A program made the translations under genes and the position numbers. From positions 62,001 through 126,000 of the forward strand of contig JANDJZ010000123.1 of assembly GCA_027943245.1 (NCBI GenBank): DNA of 64,000 bases. The letters are read 5' to 3'. Shown here piece after piece: positions 1-8,636 of the stretch. Position 1 is the stretch's first letter; every line of letters begins with the position of its first letter. The notes below the pieces were generated by a model. That model had not been told where the DNA came from. It made no database searches and was given only the letters and a program-made list of their open reading frames with translations. This DNA is from Acanthamoeba sp. SK_2022b (lineage: Eukaryota; Discosea; Longamoebia; Acanthamoebidae).

Positions 1-57
1 CGTAGCTGATGCAGGAAACAGCAGAGCGTCGTCGTCTTCACCCTCCGAGTCATACAT
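1..57 (-). CDS. 5' end of an unidentified acidic protein (runs off the window)
   Basis: On the minus strand an ATG at 57 opens a frame that stays open to the window edge. The visible N-terminus is MYDSEGEDDDALLFPASAT, which is acidic and compositionally like a real N-terminus. Only 19 codons are visible, so no family can be named. The gene would be read leftward, in the same direction as its neighbour at 342-661. The call rests on the ATG context and composition alone and could be chance. Confidence 0.35.
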   Translation of the reverse strand, partial: MYDSEGEDDDALLFPASAT

Positions 58-341
58 AGCTGGATTAAATCGAATCGATTGGGAGGAGAAACGAACAATT
101 AATTCAGAGGCTGGGCCAACGCTTCTAAACGTGGCAGGAAGGATTGTGCACCACGTCTCTGATGCAGCAGGTTGTTTGGTTGATTTGAACCTCAGCGAAT
201 CCACTTCTTGCAAGAAGAAATTTCCGCAGCAGACATTTTTTTCACAACCAAATTCTTTTTCTGTTTGCCAGCCGAAGAAACACGCCCAGACGAGCTTCTT
301 TGTGATTTACAAGATGTACCATAAAATACATAGAAAATGAT

Positions 342-661
342 TCAAGGCAGATCAGCCAAGTTCTTCTTCGGAGGCGGTCCCTTGGGCTTTCCTCCCTCCC
401 TGGTGTAGCGGATGTGTGACGCTTCGGCGGCGGAAGTGGTACCGTTGTCGTCGGCCTTCCAGCTCACTTGGCGAGTGAAGAGAAGTCAGTAACCTGATAG
501 CACTAACACCTGCTCTTGAGAATACCTTTGGCGGGCGGCGGCTCAATGAAATTTTTGTGCTGCTTGATGAGTCCCTGCACGCCAGTTGGCTGGCCAGGCT
601 TTGCCGCGGGCTTCTGCTTTGCCGCTTCCGCTTCGAACTGAGCCTTCAGTGTTGACGCCAT
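342..661 (-). CDS. Small basic protein with a KVSW (RVxF-like) motif, unknown function
   Basis: Two exons joined across a 59-nt intron (467-525, GTATTC...CCAAG) give about 86 residues starting MASTLKAQFEAEAAKQ and ending KKNLADLP. The protein is rich in Ala, Lys, Pro and Gln with no membrane segment. Directly at the splice join it reads PPPAKVSWKADDNG. KVSW fits the RVxF docking motif used by protein phosphatase 1 regulators, but such a short motif occurs by chance, so a PP1 role is only a suggestion. Without splicing, the frame stops soon after the donor site. The ATG at 661 is the first in frame after an AT-rich leader. I do not recognise a family. Confidence 0.6.
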
Positions 662-1732
662 CTTTGCTGTTGCTTGTTTGTTGTTTGTGAGGCTTTTGGT
701 AGCGCAATTCTTGCTTTGGTTGATCTAGAAGATGATTGGGAGATGGGATCATTTGAGCAAGAATGATTGGTATGAAGGGTGGATAGCATTTAAAGGCATT
801 GACTCTCCTCTCCTGCCCAGCTCTGCAAGGACTGTTTTTGTGCTGATCTTTTACACTGCCAACCAGTATGCAAGTCCTATTCCTTGGTGTCAATCACAAT
901 TCTCATCATCATGGTAATCTGTAGTTCATTGGTAGCAGTCCTACACATGTTTTGCTTTAGCACTAAGATAAGGTGGTTTGTTTAGTGTTTGGTTTTTCTC
1001 AAAGCAAAAAGTTGTGTGTGGAGGGGGACGGTTCTGTTGCAGGTTTGTGGTGGTGGTTGTTGTGGATATCTTAGGGTTGGAGAATATCCTAATATTTATG
1101 TGTTTTCTGTCAGCACAAGTGATCTTGTTCAAAGTAGGGTGGCAAACCAATGGGTATGGCAAATGGGTGGGACATGGCAAACACAGTGAAGTGGTGCTCA
1201 GGTATCAGATGAAGGTACTGTCCATCAGTTTGAAGTTCTCCCACTGTGTTGTAGACAACATAGTTGAACTCCAGTTGTGGGTGGGACAGCTGATATGTAC
1301 CAGAGGGAGAGGGGTACACCAGCAAGCTGCCAGTTTGGGTCATGTGCTGACAGCACTGGTGGCTAACAAGCCAGGCATGCCAATGTGCTTTGGGCAATGC
1401 TTCCTACAGATCTCACATCTGTCCAAGATATTTTGGCAAGTGCTGAGTGGGAGGCAATGGCATTCACAGAGCTGACAAGCTGAGCCAATACAACACATGG
1501 GCTACAATCCAAGTGCTGGCACCTGTCAACACTTCACTTGGCATGTGGGTGTGGTGCTAGGCCTGCTTGCCTAGTGTTCAGGCATGAACTCTACACTCAG
1601 CAGATGGCTGCCATTGATGAGCTCTTAGGTTAGGGCCAAGTGAGGTCGCTGCTTGCGCCTGTAATTTTCTGCTCACAAAAATCCCTCTCAGAAATTCAGA
1701 TAAGCCAAAAAACAAAAAGGCGGGAAACGACC
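662..1732. other. Intergenic stretch containing a CpG-free relic (about 1081-1620)
   Basis: No supportable gene lies here. From about 1081 to 1620 I see no CG dinucleotide at all, while TG and CA are common. The flanking genes are full of CG. Composition closely resembles the retrotransposon relic at 35.9-40.1 kb. A 95-codon open frame on the minus strand (1110-1397) has no recognisable domain. The likeliest reading is a decayed mobile element. The last 100 bp should hold the leader of the HAUS8-like gene. Confidence 0.5.
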
Positions 1733-3417
1733 ATGGGTGGTTGCGGACAGAAACGCCGGCAAAAGCAACCAACAAAACAAAAGATGGGAGACGAGCACAC
1801 TGGACTGGAGAAGGATTTTTCATTTCTTCTTGAACCTTCAATCAGTGCTGAACCTAATCCAGGGGATGTTACAGGCCTTGACACAACACTGACCAACATC
1901 TCAAACATTAGTGACGTGTCTGCGCTTGGCGGACAAAAACGCAGAGGTATCTCTTTATCGCACACCTTATCAGCAAATTTCACTGTTAATTTTCTCCCGC
2001 ATTGCAGTCAAAGCCGTCCAATCTCGGTACATGTCGAACCGTTCTACAAGCACCACTCCTGGGCCCTCTTCGCGAGACTCCACAGGAGCTTCTGCTGCCG
2101 CGCCAACCAAACCGGCCAAGACAGATCTTAACAAAACCGTTTCGCGTACTTCTTCCACGTCGTCGCGTGCACACAAGGAGACACGAGGTCTCAACACGAC
2201 AGTGCGCGAATCCTCCCGCGCTACGATTTCCTCGGGCACCGCATCTTTCTCAACTGCCAAGCCGTCCTCCACGAGACCACTCGTTCCGTCCGGTTCGAGG
2301 AAGGTGAGTGGTACTTCGCAGCATGCCACGGCACCCTCAGCTACGAAGAAGCTGCTCGATACGACGGTGTCAGCCGGAACCAAGCCCAGAACCACGAGAA
2401 GCGCCGCCTCGCAGTCCCAAGCTTCGGTAGCAGCCAGCACTTCCAGACTCACGAAGCCCAGCGGTGCGAAGACGCGGACGACATCGGCGGGCAGTAGTTC
2501 TGCCAACGGCGCTCCCGCAAGCGGAGATGCGACGAGCGAGGCCAAGAAGCAGGCGAGCCGCCAGGCCAAGAGAGAGAAGAAGATACAAGAGTGGAACAAC
2601 AACCTGGAGATACTGCACAGTATCCACATCCAGTGGCTCTACATTAACGCTCGAGCAGGCAGCGCAACCGCAAGGCAGCGGGCCGAGGCAGAGGTAAGAA
2701 CTTTCACTCACTTTCTGCAGCCATATCACGCTTCTCACATGTACGATATGTAGCAACAATTATATGCTGCTACGCAAGCGGTTGCCAAGTTGCGCGAGGA
2801 GGTCAGACGCGAACAGGCGCTGCTGGAGAGGGACAAGTATGACATCCACCTCGAGGAGGTCGTCGCTGCTCAGGTAGGGCTGCGAGAGGTTTACGCGTCC
2901 GTGCCCGCGCTTTGCTGATGCATATGCCTGTGACGTTGTAGTACGCGTGCATGCCGCTGCTGGAGGACAGCGTCAACAAGATAGCCCCCGCGTACAGTGA
3001 ACTGGCCTCTGCCATCGAAGCGACCACCCACCGTCTCCCCACTACCGGCATCATCGTGCCACCGCCTGCCGAACTCATTCAGGCGCTCGGTGCGTCTGAA
3101 GAGACCATGGACGGCATCCTCGAGGCAGTAGGCCCGCAACTCGACGCGGTGCGTTCGCGCACTCACTCAGCGCTCTCCTGTGAGCGCTCCCGTGCGCGCA
3201 GTGTGTGAAGCTCACTTTGTGCTTGTTTTTCGCGCTTGCTTCGCAGCTGAGCGAATACTCACGGTCCACGGAGGGCCTCGTCGCCGTGCTTAGCGAGGAG
3301 CTCAAGGAGCTGAAGATGACCAAGGAACTGCTCGTCGAGACGGACATGTTGGAGAGCCAGAGAAGGAGTCTGCTGATCCAGTACATCCAGGAGAACGGGC
3401 GTCGTCCCGATCAGTGA
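1733..3417 (+). CDS. Augmin subunit HAUS8 / QWRF-motif protein
   Basis: Five exons joined across introns 1947-2007, 2694-2753, 2874-2941 and 3149-3246 give one continuous frame ending TGA at 3415. The first 200 or so residues are basic and Ser/Thr/Ala-rich, as in the microtubule-binding tails of HAUS8 and plant AUG8. Then comes LEILHSIHIQWLYINARA, matching the QWRF block (QWRFxNARA) of that family, followed by predicted coiled coil to the C-terminus. Augmin recruits gamma-tubulin to existing microtubules to branch the spindle. The start at 1733 sits in a good ATG context and the first exon splices in phase. A shorter start at 2031 is possible. Assignment is from the QWRF block and overall architecture. 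N-terminal length is less certain. Confidence 0.72.
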
Positions 3418-3523
3418 TGCGAACCGCAGGCGCTCACCTCATCGTCTACACGCGTGTATATAATAACAAGCCGTCCTTCTTCCAAAGCTTAGAGGTATGC
3501 TTTCGACATAACCGATGCGAGGT

Positions 3524-4571
3524 CTAGACTTGAGTATAGTCGTCGTTTCGTGCCTTCTTCTTCCGTTTGCTGCTGTTCGCTCGCTTGGCCTCGCGTTCCA
3601 CCCGGTACGCCACTTCGCGGTCCTCCTCCAGGCTTGACAGGCTCACGTCGGCAGCACATCCTGCAGGCATGAGATCGAACGTAACGTCGGCGCGCTGGGC
3701 GTGGGCCAACACAACACAGAAAACAAGCCAAGTGGTTACCTGCCACTGGGCACGTGGTGCCCTTTCGCTTGTTGATGGATCTGATGTGGGCCACGATGGC
3801 CTCCTTGCTGTAGAGGTGCCCGCACACGTTGCTGATACGACGAAAGTAGTGCGCATGCGTGTTATGAGATAGGCGATCGGCCTCAAGCGTGGGAAGGCAG
3901 TGCGGGGAGGGAAGTATACTTCTTGACTGGATTGACGAGCAGCTTGCGCGTGATGGGGCACATGAGAGTGCTTTCGTCTTGTGTTGCCATCACCACGAGA
4001 TCGTCGTCCGCTTCGTCGGGCAGCGCTTCATCGGGGTGGTGCACTTTCTGGATGGGTAGCGCTCATGAGCACCAGAGGCTAGGGGGCAAGGAGGGGTGGG
4101 CTCCGTACCCACACTTTCTGGCGGAACTCGCGGTATCGCGGATGCCTCTGAAACTGTGCCTCCTCTTCGGCTGCTTCCGCGTGTCGTCTGTCAATCATCT
4201 CCACCAAATCTGTATCATTCTGTGGCGGGGGTGAGAGAACGGAGAGAGAGAGAGAGAGAGAAGAAGAAGAAGCGTACGTCTTCATTTCGAAGCACGTTTC
4301 GAACTTCAGCGATAATGGTCGTGTGATCCTGGAGGCGCTTCTCCATGTTGATGTAGGATTGCATGGCTTCCTCCAAATTCTTTACCTGATAAACGGAAAG
4401 ATGTTAATTTCAAAATCGTGTCTACTGATAGTAAGCACTTACTTTCTCTCCTTCACCTTGCTCCTCCAATGCAACCGCCACCTCTGTGGCGAGGGTCATG
4501 GCAATCGCCAGTTCATCTTTGATGGCCTTGTGCTTGCCGCCAAGCCTATCCAGTTCCCGCTGCAGCTGCAT
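3524..4571 (-). CDS. NSE2: NSE2/MMS21 SP-RING SUMO E3 ligase of the SMC5/6 complex
   Basis: Six exons with in-phase GT-AG introns give a protein of roughly 230 residues. The N-terminal half is helical (MQLQRELDRLGGKHKAI onward), as expected for the part that docks on SMC5. The C-terminal half is an SP-RING: CPITRKLLVNPVK, then VCGHLYSKEAIVAHI, then TTCPVAGC. These give the Cys, Cys-His and Cys-Cys ligands of this single-zinc RING. The tail is Lys/Arg-rich and ends DDYTQV. NSE2 sumoylates chromosome-maintenance proteins during repair. The start at 4571 is the first ATG of the helical frame. The Nudix gene begins 76 bp away on the other strand, so the two share a short divergent promoter. One intron carries a (TC)n tract. 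Confidence 0.85.
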
Positions 4572-4647
4572 CTTGCCTTGTTGTCTTCTTTTCAAGGAAT
4601 AAAAAAAAGGTGAAAAATAGCAAAAAAAGCTTGTTGAACAAAGCCAG

Positions 4648-5494
4648 ATGAAACGGAGCGTGTGTACATCTGTGGTGCCCCGGTGGGCGATTGGTAGTCG
4701 CTGGGTGGGCACTGCTGCTCGCACACTTACGAGCTCAGCAACAACAAGTTCTGAACAATGGAGGAACAACTTCCAAAAGATTGTGCCCGAGGGCGACTCG
4801 AAGGAGCGGGCAGTGTGCCGGGAGTGCGGCTTCATAAACTACCAAAACCCCAAGATTGTAGCTGGCGTCGTTGCCCTCTCCTCCACGTACCTTCGCTCTT
4901 CTTTTTATTTGTTTTATCGAATTTATTTCTTATTCTTGGTTGTCGTGTGCAGTGGCAAGTTGCTCTTGTGCAAGCGTGCCATTGAGCCACAGATCGGCTA
5001 CTGGACACTGCCCGCTGGTGCCCTCTCCTTCTTACTGCTTCGTGATCCCATTCCCTATGCTTAGATTGAGCTCAACGCCGAGCGCAGGTTACATGGAAGT
5101 GGGCGAAACGGTCCAGGACGGGGCGGCGAGAGAGGCGAGGGAAGAGGCCAATGCCACGGTGGAGGCGGGCTCCCTCCTAACCATGTATGATGTACCTCGA
5201 ATCGGACAGGTACTACATAATGCACATGTGCTGCTCCTTCTCGATAGCATACTCATCATCAACAACACATACGGTGGGTGGCAGGTGCACATGTACTACA
5301 GGGCGAAGCTGCTCTCGGACGACGTGTCCGCGGGAGAGGAAACGCTGGACGTGGCGCTCGTGGACCTGGACAAGATCCCATGGGACGAGCTGGCCTTCCC
5401 CACCGTGCGCCACACGCTGTCCTTCTTCCTGAAGACCGGCCGACACTCACCGGACGCCATCGAGTTCAAGTCCATCACCGAGCAACTCATCTGA
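4648..5494 (+). CDS. Nudix hydrolase, NUDX23-like, with a mitochondrial-type leader
   Basis: Four exons (introns 4887-4952, 5018-5087, 5210-5284). After a basic Arg/Ser/Thr leader ([19 protein letters not shown]) suited to mitochondrial import, the protein has [19 protein letters not shown] and [10 protein letters not shown], as in plant FAD pyrophosphatase NUDX23. The Nudix box [20 protein letters not shown] follows, then the C-terminal alpha/beta part with [14 protein letters not shown]. In the box the usual Gly of EExG is Asn (EEANA). Only the second CxxC zinc knuckle is present; the first pair seen in NUDX23 is not in frame. The reaction would be hydrolysis of a nucleoside diphosphate-X such as FAD or ADP-ribose. 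Substrate is inferred from the family resemblance. Confidence 0.82.
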
Positions 5495-5661
5495 GGGAGG
5501 CCCTTGATGTGCTCGTTCGTTCATTGTTACAACACACAACACTATTTTTACACCTCGCCGCGAGCATAAGCATTATTGTAGTGTACATTCGCTCTCCCTC
5601 TCCTTCGGCCGGTCTGCGTGTTCATTGAGCATGGTGCTATGGAGCGCGGCCACCCGTTCCC

Positions 5662-6913
5662 TCAGCCGAACCCGCGCCTCCTCCGTCCCTGCGTTGGGGC
5701 GGGTGTGGCGTGAGTGTGCCGGCCAGCGGAACAGACCTGCCCCTCTGGCCCTCTCTCAACCGTACTCGTTTTCCACGTGCGGTATTGCTTGTGGGCAAGC
5801 GTGGAGCCGTTGAGCGTATAGCGCATGGCTTCCCACTGTTGCAGTTGCCACATGAAACCCTTTTCAACACAACACACCACACCACACCACACCACACCAC
5901 ACCACACCACACCACACCACACCACACCACACCACACCACACCACAGTGCAACGCAACGCAACACAACAACACAACAACACGGGTTCAAGTTTGGGAAGA
6001 TGCTTCACTCCACCCCAGAGTGCGCCTTTACCTCGTTCGGGCAGGCGATAGGTCGCCGCTTCTTGACCTTCCGCAGAGCCTCGGCAGCGCGCAGCTGCTT
6101 CTCCTTCATCAGCCATGCTGCACGATCACGACCGCCGAGCGAGTGAGTGAGCGAGTGGATGGTGGGCCCCTCAAGTGAACGTTGACCGAAGGAAGTGTTC
6201 TTTACCTGTAACTATCGTCGCCGATCGCGACACGCCCGCCATACTGTTTGTCAAGTTGGCCGATTCGCCCGGTGAGAGGACACGCTTCATCAGCCATCGA
6301 GGTTCATGTGACGCTCAGGCGGTGGGCGGCACGCATGTACCAGTGAACGAGCACGGCGCCTCTGGTCCTGCCCTCGTTGATGAACGCGATGCAAGACTCG
6401 AAGTGTGACAGCAGGTCCTCCTCTTTGGTGTCGTACACGGGCAAGCGCTTGTAGATGAAGTCCTGCGCGCAGAGAAGGGGAGGTCATTACGTTTTGCTGT
6501 GGTGTCGATAAGCAGGCTACGGTGGTGCATGCACACCTCAGGATAGCGCATCTCTGCACTCGCCGCGGCGACGAGTATGTGTGTGATGCCATGTCTCTTC
6601 ATCTCCCCGTACATCAGGCTCGCTTCCACTCCTAAGTTAATAGGTGAAAAATAAATTAGATTAAATGATAGAATAATAAATAAACTTAGAATAAATGAGA
6701 TAATAACATACAATAATCCTAAATGGTAAAATAAATAGTACCGGAGAGGAACAGTCCGGGACAAATCTCATCTGCAGAGTGGTGGAGGAGGGCGTCTCGC
6801 AGGTATGGCGGTGTTGGGTCGTCAGCCAGAGCTTCCCTTCGCTTGTCCGCAGGCTTCTCTCTGGGACTTACAAGATGCGCGGCCGAGCCGTTGGATCCGT
6901 GCACGACGTCCAT
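5662..6913 (-). CDS. Atypical dual-specificity protein phosphatase
   Basis: Six exons. The first encodes an N-terminal extension and EICPGLFLSG, the typical start of a DUSP domain. Later exons give the core, then VLVHC joined across a splice to MAGVSRSATIV, forming the HCxxGxSRS signature. The Cys is the nucleophile and the Arg binds phosphate. AWLMKEKQLRAAEAL and RRPIACPN follow, as in MKP/DUSP proteins, and GFMWQLQQWE closes the domain. The Cys codon itself is split by an intron. The upstream Asp general acid probably lies in LPVYDTKEEDLL. The last intron (5860-6031) holds an ACACC pentamer array. About 260 residues, without an obvious MAPK-docking domain. Probably cytosolic; substrate unknown. 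Confidence 0.88.
5874..5946. repeat. (ACACC)n pentanucleotide array in the last DUSP intron
   Basis: About 14 near-perfect copies of ACACC in a row occupy nearly half of the 172-nt intron 5860-6031. It should be length-variable between strains. Confidence 0.95.
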
Positions 6914-7000
6914 TCCGTTATTCTTTTCATTTTTGTATTTATCTTCTTGAAATAAAAATGACTCTCACCTTCGGCGAAAGAACCGATTCATCGGCCGGTC

Positions 7001-8362
7001 ATGTTTCGTAGAGGACGAGGTGGCAGGGGTAGAGGAGGCTGGGGAAGGGGCAGGAACCGCGTGGAGGAAGAACCGCGTAGGACGCGGCTGGAGCGGGCGG
7101 CCAGGTCTGGCGAGCTGACCAGCATGGCAGAGGTCTACCTCGCCGCCCAACGGCTCCACTCGCCCAGGGTCTTTCCTCATTTCTGCCACGCAAACGACAA
7201 GGTACTAATCAAAACCACACCGTGGAAACAAACGAATCAACAACCAAAGATTTGTGCAGATTTTGGTGGTGGAGCGACAGCACAACCCAGTCACGGGACG
7301 CACCTTGTCATCGACCACGACCTCCTATCGGTACCGCTGTACACCACAAGCTGCCAAAGCTGTGCCAACTGACCGATGAGAGGCCTGCCTGAGCAGCGCG
7401 ATGGTGATTGTTGGCGACAAAGCCCACCAGGTTGGGTTAGGCGTGGGCAGCGGCAGTGACGTGGCGACAGCCATACGGAGTATGTGGTTGTGGTTGTGGT
7501 TGTGGTTGTGGTTGTGGTTGTGGTTGTGGTTGTGGTTGTGGTTGTGGGGCGATGGCCACGGAAGCTCATCGATGGGCCGACATATTGCACGGTAACATAT
7601 TGTCCGTGCAGAAGCGATAAGCAACGCCAACATGACGGTGGCACCCGTGCGCAAGGGCTACTATCTTGGGCGCACAGGCAGACCTCACACAGTCGCGTAC
7701 AAGGTAAGGCGGGTCCTCCGCACAGCACTAGAAGCCACGGCTCGTGTGCTCTTGTGCTCACCAACCAACCTGGTCGCGTGACGAATTGTTCTCTGCAAGA
7801 CCACGGGAAAGAGGGGCGGCACCACCGTCCGCCTGCAACCGGCGCCTCCTGGGACCGGTCTCCATAACGTCAGCCGAGCCGTGGCCGCCATCCTCGACTA
7901 CGCTGGCATTCGTGACGTTCACTTTCACGTACTCCCCTCCCTCCCCTGCTGCTCTCCCTCTCGGTGCGCGCACACGCGCAGAACTGCTGAGGCCCTTCTC
8001 TCGGGCAGGCGACCGGCTCGCGCGATTCGGAGATCAACGTGGCCGAGGCCACGTTCGATGCGCTCAAGCAGCAGTACGCGCGGACCATGCCGTGTGATTG
8101 GGGCGTGCCGATCCGCACCACGGCGGCGGACGAGAAGGACAAGGCACCACCCACTCAAGGACCGGGCGCGGGGGAAGAGAGCGACGCCGAAGCCGAAGCA
8201 AAAGATGCCAACCGAGCGGAGGAGGAAGAGGATGAAGAGAAGGAAGAGAAGGAAGAGGAGGAACCTTGGGTGGAAGTGCGACACCAAAAACGGAGGAAGC
8301 CAAAGTCCAAAGGCAAGCAAGCAGCTGTGACTGCCGAGATACCAAATGAGGAGGGGCGCTAG
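7001..8362 (+). CDS. Divergent uS5 (RPS2-type) ribosomal-protein paralogue with an acidic tail
   Basis: Six exons with in-phase introns. The protein begins with an RG-rich tract (MFRRGRGGRGRGGWGRG), as in cytosolic RPS2. It then has MVIVGDKAHQVGLGVG, DVATAIRKAI, VAPVRKGYYLGRTGRPHTV, VRLQPAPPGTG and NVAEATFDALKQ, which match successive blocks of eukaryotic and archaeal uS5. PHTV and the RG tail point to the cytosolic rather than the mitochondrial type. Many positions that are near-invariant in RPS2 differ, however. After the domain comes an extra acidic Glu-rich stretch (about 60 residues), then a Lys-rich end that canonical RPS2 lacks. It may be a specialised paralogue or a nucleolar assembly factor. 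uS5 normally sits at the mRNA entry site of the small subunit. One intron holds a (TGGTTG)n array. Confidence 0.75.
7484..7547. repeat. (TGGTTG)n hexanucleotide array in a uS5-paralogue intron
   Basis: About ten copies of the hexamer begin immediately after the donor GTATG, so the array takes up the 5' half of the intron. Confidence 0.95.
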
Positions 8363-8636
8363 TGGTAGAAGGACAAGAGGCGCCTTGTAAAAAATATCAA
8401 AAAATTGGGGGGGGGGAAAAACAAAAAAACAAAAAAGGGTGGTGCTTCGAACGTAGTGGCTTAGGCCTCTTGGGGCGCAGGACTGGCGTATCTGAGGTCC
8501 ACTCCCCGAGCGTACTCCTTGATGGGCGAGACAATCCTCTCCTCTACCCTGCTCGTGAACGCGCACGGACGAATAGGGAGTCAAAAAATAAACAAATAAA
8601 AAAACTCACATCAGAAGAGCGAAAAGGGGGTTGATG

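Noticed and set aside
515..545. KGILK motif of PP1 inhibitor-2
   Set aside because: KGILKS appears only if the first intron is retained, and that frame stops two codons later.
1110..1397. 95-codon minus-strand open frame
   Set aside because: No recognisable domain, lies in a CpG-free relic, and overlaps an equally long frame on the other strand.
4665..4690. Zinc-ribbon CGAP motif upstream in the Nudix gene
   Set aside because: It is out of frame with the Nudix exons and no intron could be found that joins it in phase.
7484..7547. Apparent Leu-Trp and poly-Val repeat proteins
   Set aside because: Artefacts of translating the intronic hexamer array in different frames.
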